Shown: positions 46,212 through 57,507 of the stretch, piece after piece
Layout of the letters: every line of letters begins with the position of its first letter
Numbering within the stretch: the first letter of the stretch is position 1
Assembly (NCBI GenBank): GCA_027422505.1
Contig: JAPQWV010000001.1
Location: 6,324,001 to 6,388,000 of the forward strand
Length of the DNA stretch: 64,000 nt
Direction of reading: 5' to 3'
From: Craterostigma plantagineum
Taxonomy: Eukaryota; Streptophyta; Magnoliopsida; Lamiales; Linderniaceae
The notes under the pieces: generated by a model
The model's input: only the letters and a program-made list of their open reading frames with translations
Told to the model about the DNA's origin: nothing
The model's database searches: none
Program-made: the position numbers and the translations under genes

Positions 46212-46615
46212 GCTTAAACCCCCCATTTTGGTTAATGAAACGAAATTGAAAGATACTTACTACAAGCAACGAACATATATAGAAGAAGCCAATAAACAAA
46301 AGCATATGACAGTGCCATAAGAAAAGGACCTAGAAGGTAAATAAAAGATGTGTGGCGTGTGCCCTGCCCCTTTTGGGGGTTGTGGCTGCGGGATTGGGGT
46401 TAAGTGCTTTTGGGTTAGATTTATTGTGTCTGAGTTTTTACTAGATCCTTGTATGCCAAGCTAGAGATTGGATTCTGTTGGGTTATATTGTGGCGTAAGA
46501 TAGGTTGGCAAGTCGCATATTTCATTTCTGTAGGAGTTTTTGATAGGGTTGAGATCTTATGAATATGCATATGTCATTCAAGTAATTTGTTTTCTAAATC
46601 TTCCAGTGGGGCTTC
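46212..46615. other. Intergenic DNA leading into organelle-type sequence
   Basis: No gene. Base composition becomes less AT-rich toward the right. The left edge of the organelle-type block cannot be fixed by eye. Confidence 0.4.
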
Positions 46616-47478
46616 ATGGACCGCCCTCGTCATCGTGAGGCTACTATTAGTTATTACGTTGAAGGAGATAACAGTGAAAAGGGGAGAATTGGAAGGCGGA
46701 AGGTCATGATCGATCAATAGTATCAGCGTGGTTATAATAAATGGATGACTCACACACACAGCCTTCAAACGTTGTTCGTTAATACCAGTGATGATTTTAT
46801 CGATCGCGTTTACGAGACATTTTCAGAAACCTTCGCGGAGCATTTTAATGGCCTTGGAGATTTTTTTACGAAGTGGCATTATAGACGTAATCCTAATATT
46901 TACTATATCGAAATCCGACAAGGTTATAGAAAAGTTTACAAGTCAATGGTGGGATTCATCTGCCACATTCACTCTAAGAGAGTGACGATCGATAGAACTC
47001 AAAACTAGGACTTGGCAAGATCGACTTCCCTGCCGCTTTTTCAACTCTTTGATAAGATGGCAATTTACGAGGACGGTGATGATGAGTTCCTGGCTAACCA
47101 CCTCGCCCTGCTTTCGGACTATGGACGACTTGGTTTCATGCAGAATTTGACGAATAGGGCTAGTCTTTTGGAAGATGAATTGTCTGAGAAATCGCTTGAT
47201 GAAGCTATTAGATCGCTTGGAAATTTAACCAGTGGCTCAATAACATGGACAGAAGCGTGTTTTGGCCTATCTTGTACAATCTTTGGGCCAATATCGGAAA
47301 TCAGCAAGTTAAGGCATCTCTTTCTATGAATGATCTTGGAGGACCAAGATTTATCGCCCAACTCCGGGTTAACTACAGTTACGGAGGTGTAGTAAAACCT
47401 ACACTTTCGAGTTATGAGAAACTTAAGATTAACAAAAACATGATCCGGATGTGTCGGTACCTAGCCATTCATCTGTAG
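46616..47478 (+). pseudogene. Unrecognised long ORF with two in-frame TAG stops and one frame change
   Basis: From ATG 46,616 one frame runs to about 47,245 and is closed only by TAG at 46,718 and 47,006. It then shifts (near 47,240) into a frame ending at 47,478 (IRMCRYLAIHL). The translation looks like a real soluble protein (RVYETFSETFAEHFNGLGDF, DDEFLANHLALLSDYGRLGF, LSMNDLGGPRFIAQLRVNY). I do not recognise the family. It directly precedes organelle-derived DNA, so a mitochondrial plasmid-like ORF is possible. An old integrated non-retroviral virus segment, or simply a lost nuclear gene, are other options. No catalytic motif is visible. Confidence 0.45.
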
Positions 47479-48494
47479 TCCCTTGGGGATGGGTCTGCGC
47501 CTAGTTATCTTTTTAGCACTTTTGAAGAAGTGAAGACGAATAGTCGACTTTGTTGCCTGCTTGACTGCTTTCATCTCCTAATGTCAGAAAAGGTGTTCTA
47601 TCGCATTCTTTTAGCTGCAAGGGAACCGTCAGATTGTAGTGGTTGAAGTAGAGCCAAGCAGCGATGGACTACGCGAGTCAAATAACGCTGGTGCGAACCA
47701 TGTTGGATGACGGGTGAGGGTGAGAAAAAAGTCCTGCTCTGCTGCCCTGTGTTAAGCAAAGTGAGTTTACTTCGTTTCAGGCCATCTTATTCAGTCTCAT
47801 GGAACTAAACTCTTAGATGCAGCATGCAGGAAGTTGCTTGCTGCAGCTTGAAATTGCGGTGTCCCTTATTTAGGGCAGGTCACTTGCTTATACTTTTAAA
47901 AGTAACCTCGTCCTCTGCCGAACTTTTGAGGGTTTCCTCTTCTCCTATGTATAGTTTCTAACCTCTAGCTCATCTCAGATGCTAAATGGTTTTAGGAAGA
48001 ATAGGGTGGAATACTGAGTGGTATCCTCTCTCCTTCCCTTTTCCTCTTACTAGTGAGCGAGTGAACTTAAAAGCTGCTCTCACGAACGTGAGAGGAGGAA
48101 GGCAGAGATAGCTAAGCCATTGGTGGAGAGGGGTAGGGCATGCCCAATACAGATTACCTGATTGCTAATATGGAGATCTTCACTTTCGAAATAATTCTTA
48201 CCTGTTTTTCTTTTATGCTTTACAGGTGGTAGCCATGCCATATCCTTTCCTTCTTTTTCTATCCTACGATGAACTCAAACCGAACTCGCCCATCCTTTTT
48301 GGCACAGGGATGCGAGAACCAATCCGAAGAATCAACCGCTTTTTTTAGAAAATCTGCCTCCAGCAAGACAAGATAGGGGGACGCCAGCCGTATAGTGCAG
48401 GAGCGCTCACATTTTTTTTTGGCTTACTCTTTCACTTCACTTGAATTTGAAAATCCGGCTTGCTCCCGGCTACGTGTGCTTTGGACCCTTCGCC

Positions 48495-49025
<531 letters not shown>

Positions 49026-49144
49026 TCACAATAACTCTCGGTTGGACAGAGCGGAAAAAGGTCTATTCCCATAGTGTAAGCGAATATTAGGAGGAGTGCT
49101 CCTACAACAAAGAAGATGAATCCTTTTTGCCACGGCCTGTTTCG

Positions 49145-49313
49145 AATTTGTTTTTCAATTGGCAATGGTGTATATTGTGGTTGTTTGAGTATTTCTGTCA
49201 GCCTTGCTCCTCTATTTAGTAATGCTTGAGTGGCAGCATCAAGGTCGGAACCAAATTGAGCAAAGGCTGCTACTTCTCGATATTGTGCCAATTCGAGTTT
49301 TAAACTTCCGAGC
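49145..49313 (-). pseudogene. atp1: Fragment of mitochondrial atp1 (ATP synthase alpha)
   Basis: Residues [20 protein letters not shown] through [19 protein letters not shown] match the C-terminal domain of plant mitochondrial F1 alpha subunit. It is the mitochondrial rather than the plastid version, since plastid atpA differs at nearly every position of this stretch. Homology stops abruptly after IEKQI at 49,145. The frame stays open into an unrelated hydrophobic segment and then past the psbD boundary, making a chimeric ORF (see findings). Confidence 0.85.
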
Positions 49314-50004
49314 AGGGGAAGGCCTTCATGTAGGTTCTCTTTACTACATAAGGCCCTTCAGACTAAGGTGCCCCTTTGCCCCTGCGCCTCAACGCAAGAA
49401 CAAGAGATGGCACTGACTTCCTATTGCTTTTGAACGGTCTTAGGTGCGAAGGGCCTTGTTCTCGAGTAGGCTCTTTGCTAGACAGGAGCAGTACAGGAAG
49501 CATCGAATGCCACGGTTCTTGTTACAGACTAGGCAGCAAGTGAGAGTGATAGAATCAGCTCAGCTATGAATGCTGCCGATGCCGGAGCAGCTAAAGGAAG
49601 CAGTAGCAGTACAACCATCCAATTGCAGGAAATGTTCGGAACTATCATAAGACCCTAGATAACAACAAAAAGAAAGGGCTTTGAAAGAAGGTTAGACCAG
49701 CTTCAGGTATAATAAAGTCAGTCCAGTGATTGGTAGGTTCACCTTTCACTAGAGATGGCGCTGAAGGAGTGAAAACTCTGCCCGAAGGAACTGAGAAAGT
49801 CCAGGATTTTCATTAATGGAATTGTCTCGAGGTCTGGGTTCGGGATTGTTTACGGTACTGTCGATGGTACTACACGCATTAGCACCCAGTGTATCAATTG
49901 AGGAGTTCTTCAATGCACCAATTCGAAATACAAAGTTTAAGATCACCCGGACCAATCCGGACCTCATTATCTGAGAGTTGATCTGGAAGATCTATGATAT
50001 GGTC

Positions 50005-50196
50005 CCTATTACAGGAAAACCTACAGAAGTAAGAATGGGAAGAGGAAAAGGAAATCCTACGGGTTGGATTGCTCGTGTGTCCACGGGACAAATCCTATTT
50101 GAAATGGATGGTGTGAGTTTGTCAAATGCTCGACAAGCCGCTACATTAGCAGCGCATAAACTATGTTCGTCAACCAAGTTTGTTCAGTGGTCGTAA
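50005..50196 (+). pseudogene. rpl16: 3' end of mitochondrial rpl16
   Basis: 63 codons: PITGKPTEVRMGRGKGNPTG, then ILFEMDGVSLSNARQAATLA and the normal C terminus TKFVQWS with stop at 50,194-50,196. This is the C-terminal part of plant mitochondrial ribosomal protein L16. The 5' part is absent; upstream sequence reads as unrelated, although it is rps3/rpl16-like in composition. Confidence 0.85.
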
Positions 50197-50234
50197 GCTA
50201 AATAGTTAGTGGGGAAAAACTCCACGGAACTTTA

Positions 50235-50400
50235 TCAATTCCAACGTAACTTATCCTTTTTGAGCTGACGTAACAAACTACGCGAGCCTCCCAACGAAGC
50301 CAACATAAATCCAATCCGAATAAAAAAAAATAAAAGGCAGTTTCATTATGGTGGTATACCAGCCGCCTGTTCTGGAACTTCCAGTTCCAATCAAAGTATA
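50235..50400 (-). pseudogene. ccmFC: 3' end of mitochondrial ccmFC (cytochrome c maturation)
   Basis: On the minus strand LIGTGSSRTGGWYTTIMKLP leads, after a frame change in a T-run, to IGFMLASLGGSRSLLRQLKK and DKLRWN, with a stop at 50,235-50,237. This is the conserved C-terminal end of plant mitochondrial CcmFc, a haem lyase subunit. Sequence further upstream (to about 50,500) only partly resembles the gene. Confidence 0.65.
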
Positions 50401-50797
50401 GCCATTCTTGAACACGAATCCTCTGATTGATCTCATTCCATCTATAGAATAGAGCGACCTCTACCAAGGAAGCGCTAAGCTCACTATATAGGATAGATTT
50501 CAAGACCCTATTTATGATTAGGACTTATTTTCGATTTTCTATTCACTCATGATCTAGCCTGGTCGACCCAATCATGATATTAAAGGGAAAGGACCTTTTC
50601 TCAAAAAACTCCGGATTCCCGATCAGAGTTGAAAATGGTGCAACATCGAATCCTCTTACTTCGAATGGAATCTGAGCCCGCCTCACCACTCCCCCTTTCT
50701 TCTTTATCATGTAAAAAATTACTAACGATAAAAAAGGCCCCCACCCTCCCGGAAACATACTCAAAATAAGAAAGGAGATATTACTATAAAAAAAGAA

Positions 50798-50855
50798 AGG
50801 GTAGGTACAGCTAGTCCGTGAACAGCCAACCGTCGTACTGTTAAAATTGAATAGG
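50798..50855 (-). pseudogene. Possible psbF fragment (cytochrome b559 beta)
   Basis: The minus-strand translation TVRRLAVHGLAVPT with flanking YSIL resembles the haem-binding core of plastid PsbF. Only about 19 residues match, then similarity ends. A short chance match or another organellar gene is possible. Confidence 0.4.
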
Positions 50856-50950
50856 GGTGATATAAGAAATCGAGGCCAGTACAGTGCTGAAAATGTTTGC
50901 TGCATGATTCTTCAACACTTTGGGACTTGTTTGATAGACTTGCAACGAAG

Positions 50951-53900
50951 TTTAACTATAAGAAATTTACTAAAGGAGTTCTTGGATGGAACGTGACAAT
51001 CGGAAAAGGAAGCTCCTCAGGTTGGGTCATGTGAATCGTTTTGTTAGATATCTAGTCTCATGTTATAGTAGCTTTGTAGTCCTATGTTTTATGCTTTTCT
51101 TGACTTTTGAATCGCAAAATGAATATTTGGATTGATGGCTTTCTTTTACAATTGATGCTCAGACAGATTGTTTGTGTTGTGTGATCGTTGGATTGCTGAT
51201 CAAATATTTAATGAAATGAGGGAGATAATCTGATCCAGGATTTTAGAAATCCGGGATATTCAAAAGTAGTAACGAATTTTTTTCGATTGCGAAAATCCCC
51301 GTCCTGGATTCATTTCTGGGTTTCCTGGAACACATTTTTCGTGGTGCGTTTTTTATCATTCAATGCCTCGTAAATAGACTTGAGCCCGCTTATCTCAAAT
51401 ATTCAGACGATTTTCAAGGAAGTTCCCAGCAAGAACCGACAATTTGTCATCAGCCAAACTTTTGATGACCAATGGGTTAGAGTGGTTCTTGGTAGGGACC
51501 ACGTTACTGATATTGAACCAATATTGGTCGATGACTTTTAATTTAGTGGCTCGATTAAGAGGATTCACGGTGATAAATGATCATCGTTCGTTTTATCTTA
51601 GGCATGAGCGGATAAGTATGTATTTTATTATATTCCATGTATATTTTGCCTCTAAGATGTGCTCTAACTTCTTTTGTGCCATCAGTTGGCAGGGAGGGAA
51701 TATTCTAAACAAACTAAATGAGCTTAAAAAGAACTTATGTACTCTAGAAGCTCAAAAGAATCAGGGTGTAATGCCGCAGTAATTGTGAACGAAAGCGGTT
51801 TGAAATAAAAAATAGGTTCCACGTTTCTAAATACTGGATTACAAGGTCTTATGTTTTATTTATGTTGTATCTTTGTTTGTTTAGCAAAAATGAATGAATC
51901 TGAATAATCATTTTGTTGTTTATCAATTACATTGGAGAACGGAGAAACCCAGCAGAAATCAGCAATATTGCATAAAGCGCGCCAAAATGGCTAGTTGTTG
52001 GGATTGGTTGCTTGTTGGGCATCAATGCTTGAATGCCAATACTTCAATTTTTATTTGGCATCTTGAGTAAAGAAAGATTCTGCCAGGACAGCAACACTCT
52101 TCTTCGTACTCTGCGGCAGATGGAGCGACTTGTTTAAGATTACGATTTTTGTTGACTTCTAATAAAAAAATGATTTTAGGTTCTTGGCAAAGTCGTCCCT
52201 CTCATTGGTCAGATATCAAAACCAGACGAGGTCATGTGCATACGTGCATGCAGTGGCGTGTACCAAAATGATTTTTTGAATATGTGGTCAAAGGCCAAAT
52301 TGGTTGCAAGAAACGTTTTACTTCAATGCCTAGGATGTTTTTGACCACCTATACAACGTATACCCACATCTTGATCGAGTCGAGAAATTGGAGGAGAGAC
52401 GTATCAGTCCCATGGGACGAGGGACCCTTGTGCTTCATGTGCTGATGTATATTCGTAAAGTTGGGTTGCTTTTGCATTCTGGATGCACCAATCCTCAGGA
52501 GAGGAATATGGTAGCAGAGTTTGTCCATTCGGTGAGAGAGTACATATTATAAGTATGCATGAACAAAATTCTATCATTGATTATTTTTTTCAAAAATCGT
52601 TTTGCGTAAAATGTTTGGCGAAAGCTGTTTTGCGAGATAATTTTTTGCAAAACCTGTTTCGGAAAAATCGTTTTGAGAAAATATGTTTGCGAAATGGCTT
52701 TTCGCATAGACAAAAAAAAAAATTGCAAAATTCTGACGCACTTAACCAAAAAAAATTCGATTTATAACATAAAATTTTTCGAATTAGCTATGGTAATGAT
52801 TGAAACACTCCTATGCTAAGCACTAAGCACTCGATTCAGCACCAAAAATACCAAAAATATTTAAGTTTTCGAAAATTTTGATGAACACACGATGAACATC
52901 AAAATGCAAATCGAAGAATGTAAGCTCAAATCTTAACACGTTGGACTCTAATACCAATTGAAAAGCGTAATATATCCAACTAAAACATATTTAAAGAGAT
53001 TTTACCACGTTGAATCGTGGGGGTATGCAACGTCTTACAATCTACAGAACCGCAAAATCTGCCGCATAAAATCAATCATGTCCGATGGCAGAGGGTAATA
53101 TTTTACTATATCTTTTACAAGTTGTTTTTTCCAAGACAAAGGCCCATCAATTTCAATGAAGGACTATCCTCGTGCAGAAAAACAATAGAGCTCACGATCT
53201 CCTCGATCATTTTTCTGTAGTCCGCGGGCACATGGTATGAAACCGGTACTTCGCCTATAGTTGGTAGATACTTTTGAGGCGGTTCGTACTTCATTGAGGG
53301 CTTTAACGCTGACTCACCACTCTTCAGCATGTCCACATAAATCTTCAGTGACATTTCATCCAACTCATGTATAATTTTATCGGTGTCAAGAAGTATGTGG
53401 CAAAACAATCTCATTATGAACACTCTTCACATGCGAACAATATGTCATTTCGTCTATAGTCTAGTCTAGCTTAGAAATGAATTGCACAGAGATAAATGAA
53501 ATCCCTATAATGATAGATGCATACGAAGTCAACTAACCTTAAGCAAGATCATGAGACACACCAAAGAAACATGACTACTATTTTTAATAACTCTTGACCT
53601 CTATTAAAATGAAAATATTAACGAAAACTATATATCGAAATCCTGGATGTTGCGGCGAATTCCATTACGTGAATTCGAAAAGCTGGTGTGACCTTTCCTT
53701 TCTAAGATGATCCAGTTAACGAAAAATGAAGGGTTTAGCTTGAAGTAGGTTGTCTGGCATATTATATTACGATATAATATCATGCTTGTTTGACTCACCG
53801 CTGCCAAATTTAATATGTTCATGTGTTAGGCTTTGAATCATGTCACACGTGAGTGAAATATATTGTATTTATTTGTACCACTCGAGAAACTAGTTTCACT

Positions 53901-54687
53901 CACTTAATATATAAATCTTAATATATAAAATGAAAGAGGCGCATATATCTCATCCTTCCAATTGGAGCTATGTGCTTCCGGGATGGGGTTGGTTTGGGTC
54001 TCTTCCCCTCGCTTCCCTACTAGCCCGGTCGCGGTATCCACCCGGACACCGCTTCCTGCCTACCCACTCGTGCTCTCCACCCGGAGTTCCCGAGCTACAC
54101 TGAGAGCCCTTGAAGGAGTCTAAAAACCGCCGATTGTTGCTTCCGGTTTTGTTCTCTCCTTACGGAAAATAGAGATCCTTGAGTTTTCTTGTAGATATTC
54201 TTCTTTGATTATTTCCTTTCTTGACTCGTTATTTCTCCCAAGGAATTTTTAACTCCACTCTTACTCTTCTGCCAACTTCACGTTATAGGCTAGGGTTTTC
54301 TTCTGTTCTAAAGAAAATATGCTTATATGCACAACTGCCCCAATTATGCCCCAAATATTGCTATAACTCTCATTAAGACCCCAAAGGTGTAAAACTCCAT
54401 CCAATTATCACTCATAATAAGTTATTTCTCGTAAGTGACTAAAAATATTCCTCGAATACCTTGATAAATAAGGTGGGCTTATGAGATTGATTATTGGGAA
54501 CAACACCCACTTTTTTTATAATCTCAACAAAGATCCATTTCACTTGTTATTACACAAGATTATTTTACAAGCTTACACAAGAATTCACCCTCGATAGTTT
54601 ATTTATCTCATAATCAGTAGCATAACCATAGGCTCCCCCCATATGATCAGAGCATGGAGAAAACCCTTATTTATTGCAGCATACACT
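50951..54687. other. Long intergenic stretch with no recognised gene
   Basis: 51,420-51,540 translates plausibly in one frame (SKNRQFVISQTFDDQWVRVV), suggesting a decayed coding fragment I cannot name. A minus-strand ORF at 53,115-53,423 (about 100 aa, DEMSLKIYVDMLKSGESALK) is protein-like but unrecognised. 53,960-54,110 is GC-rich, pyrimidine-biased DNA unlike its surroundings. No RNA gene or transposon edge was found. Confidence 0.4.
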
Positions 54688-55185
54688 TCATATATTATTT
54701 TCAAGGCATGATTCCTTAATAAGGACGCTCGCCAACGTAGTTGCCCGGGGATCGTAGTTGCACGTTACAAACCACCATCCGTTATCGCAACGAACCCTAG
54801 CGCACCCAATCCTTACTGAATTGCGCCAAACCACTTGCGTGTAGTGACCGCAAACGCCATTGCAAGAATTAGACGGATAGTTGTAGTTCGCCTTTTCTCC
54901 GACCCAAAGGTCGACCGCGTTCAGGCCCGTGAAGTCTCCGCTGCCCGCCGCGAGATTCTCTCCGTAGGCCCCACCCGAGTGGACCATAGCGCAGTCTCCC
55001 ATCCTTTGGTTTGCGTAGCTTTGGGCGTACGACGCCACGTTATCGTCCCAACTCACGGGCCCGACGCCAACTTGCGCTCTCGCGTCGTTGTGGGCGTTTA
55101 CGAAATCTTGAGGCGAGTTTTGGGCGTGGACGAGTGCGAGGGCAAATAAGGGTGTGAGTACTAGAAAGGTGATTGCTAGGGCCAT
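54688..55185 (-). CDS. PR-1 (pathogenesis-related protein 1, CAP family) with frameshifted C terminus
   Basis: 165 aa, single exon. Residues 1-22 are a signal peptide ending at HAQ, so the protein is secreted. The CAP domain is typical: [33 protein letters not shown], the signature GHYTQVVW and the FVTCNYDP box, with six cysteines. PR-1 proteins bind sterols and inhibit some oomycetes and fungi. After CNYDP the expected [10 protein letters not shown] end lies in another frame: the C-run at about 54,748-54,753 is one base short. The tail here is [18 protein letters not shown] instead. The C terminus normally releases the CAPE signalling peptide, which this copy cannot make. It could be a true mutation or a homopolymer sequencing error. 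Confidence 0.9.
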   Translation of the reverse strand: MALAITFLVLTPLFALALVHAQNSPQDFVNAHNDARAQVGVGPVSWDDNVASYAQSYANQRMGDCAMVHSGGAYGENLAAGSGDFTGLNAVDLWVGEKANYNYPSNSCNGVCGHYTQVVWRNSVRIGCARVRCDNGWWFVTCNYDPRATTLASVLIKESCLENNI

Positions 55186-55253
55186 GATTTGTTTGTTTGT
55201 TAAGAGTTGATGATTATTAGGGTTTTTGCAAGAACTAACTAACTATGTCAGGG

Positions 55254-55262
55254 CTTTATATA
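55254..55262 (-). promoter_or_regulatory. TATA box of the PR-1 gene
   Basis: TATATAAAG on the minus strand, about 70 bp upstream of the ATG. Confidence 0.75.
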
Positions 55263-55269
55263 GGCGAAG

Positions 55270-56530
55270 TTGAATGGAATTTTTTGGATGAAACATAGCA
55301 ATCCGCCACCACAACGCAATAATTTTCCACGTTGGAATTTTACACACTTGGTGTTACGCCGTGTCATCTTTGATTGCTGTGATGTGTTTTAATTTGAGGT
55401 TTTATTGCATCACCCATATTTATGTTGACCAGCGTAGACGATCAAAAAATTAATAGTCTTTCTGTTTTTAGCGTTATAAACATTAATATCAATTTAGTTA
55501 GTAATTTCATACCGATATTATATTCCTTTTATAGTCTTTTTTATTAAATAAGTTAATAGAATAACATAAAAATATGGATGGAATCAAATGTAGATATGAT
55601 GAAATAAAATGTCAAAATAATCATCAAATATGTATCGAATCAAGTCAAATATGACTAAAAAATCATATATGGATAGAATGAAGAACTTCCAAGAAATATT
55701 TTCATTATCAGAATAGACATCTTCACCAAATTAGAAACGTTGTTCACCCAGGTTCAGTTTTTGGGTTTGTGACCAAACCTAAAAGTCCACGAATAAATGT
55801 TTAAGAAGGCGCGTTCACAAAATTTTTAAAAGGTATTCATCCAAGAAACATTTAAGAAAACATAAACCCAATAATCTTCAACGAAAATCAAGATCAATAA
55901 GTTTTTCGCGAAGCTCTTCAAGAATATAATGATCCTGGCTGGTTTTGGTCGCACTATTACGTATGACAGAGAAGAAAAGTTATTTCCACATGGTAAGATT
56001 TCTAGCACGTATCTAAGTTCCATTTTCCACACGTTATCTAGAGTTGATGTATTGTCAAGAACGTTGGAGACTGACGTTGTATTAAGTACTATTGATGTGT
56101 TTTTAATGCCTAAAACATCTTATGTCAATGTCTTTTTATTAAGTAAATCCGAACTTGAACTGCAAACGACCCATGTGCTCCATGTCCTTTTAACTAAGTG
56201 GAGCTTACTTTGATGATTGGGGAAAAAATTAGGTCCAAATCATCAATCCCGGTGCACACGTGTTAATTCCGGCTTTGTCCTTAAATACTCTTTTTATTAA
56301 ACTTGGGACTAAAACTGTTCCGCTTAATTAAAGTGTCTAGAAATCAGCACCATCTCAAATTTATGGGACTAAAAATTAATTAAGCCTATATATTTACATA
56401 TTATTATATGTCGAACTTACAAGCGGGATAAAAAATTGGATTGCCTTAAATGTTACTCAACGAATGAACGCATATATTGCACAAGAGTTAGTTAGCTAAA
56501 TACAAATGACCAAAATTTTTATAACCTCAT
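55270..56530. other. Intergenic DNA upstream of PR-1
   Basis: AT-rich and without a recognised gene. A 94-codon open frame at 55,929-56,213 resembles nothing I know. Confidence 0.4.
55425..55430. promoter_or_regulatory. Possible W-box upstream of PR-1
   Basis: TTGACC, a match to the WRKY-binding W-box core, lies about 240 bp upstream of the PR-1 ATG. PR-1 genes are known to be WRKY-regulated, but a single hexamer is weak evidence. Confidence 0.35.
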
Positions 56531-57331
56531 TGTTGAGGACAAGTGAGCCTAAACTCCGATGATCAAGCTCGGACGTGATCCGAAAGTTGCTCATATGGTT
56601 ACAGCTTGAGAAAAGATGAAGTAATGCTGTACAAATATGCTAAGTCTCGCAGATGAGCAGCAACCGTCTGATCTTGGTGCGAGAATTGATCTAAGGGCCG
56701 AGATTCAAAGTTAAAGTTGCTGCACACATAGGCGGAGCTACCTGAGGACCAGTGGGGTCCAAGGACCCCACTGGAATTTTTTTTAATTAGAAATATAGTG
56801 CAATTTTTTTGGTCAGGGACTAAAATTAAACAATTTTATACTATAGGGACCCCATTGAAAAATTTTAAAAATATAAGGTGTGGGGTCCAATTAGGCTGGA
56901 CCCCACTTATTGATTGCTCTGGCTCCGCCACTGGCTGCACACTTTTAAAGGTGAAGTAGCGCGAGGTACAACACTAAAAGCAGGTGGTACAAGCGCTCAA
57001 TGCGTGGCTGATTCCTGAAGCTTTATAAACACCCAATTTCATACTTAAACTAGCAAACTTTGAGCGATCGTAGCTTTTGATAGAGAAATTTAGCGAGAGA
57101 TCTAAACTAAAAAGTTCGAGAGGAAGTATTAATCTTGTAATCTCTTCTTTTGGTTAGGAATAAAAAGCTATAGTTGGTCTAAGCCGAACCACGTTATATC
57201 ATTCTTTGTTTATGGTATTCTTTCTCTGAATTTCGATTCGATCACACTAAAGATCTAAGTTCTTGATTCAATTCACACACACCCACATTAGAAAAGTGAC
57301 TTGTGAACCTAACGGCGCCGGAAACCCAACA
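56531..57331 (+). mobile_element. Solo LTR, TSD CTCAT, with a nested hAT MITE
   Basis: It runs TGTTGAGGACAAGTGAGCC to GAAACCCAACA, with inverted ends TGTTG/CAACA. CTCAT is duplicated at 56,526-56,530 and 57,332-57,336. Removing the nested MITE leaves about 590 bp. No internal retrotransposon sequence is present. Confidence 0.85.
56727..56933. mobile_element. hAT-type MITE, 207 bp, TSD GCTGCACA
   Basis: The ends CATAGGCGGAGCTA and TGGCTCCGCCACTG are inverted repeats. GCTGCACA is repeated exactly at 56,719-56,726 and 56,934-56,941. The subterminal GGGGTCC / GGACCCC repeats also pair. It is related in its ends to the MITE at 45,955. Confidence 0.92.
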
Positions 57332-57507
57332 CTCATGTCATGTATAATCGCGTAGAACATGGAATCATTCTTCTATTTACTTGGTCATTCATAAAACTTT
57401 TCATTTCTTTCCGTTATTTTATTTTTTATTTCAAACCACTACGATCTGACGCAACCGCTATCTAGGTTGCCCAAATCTCTTCCGTTTTCAAAATTAGCAG
57501 GTGACAT

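Noticed and set aside
54000..54110. GC-rich stretch considered as an rRNA piece
   Set aside because: It does not match any rRNA segment I can recall and lacks conserved rRNA core sequences.
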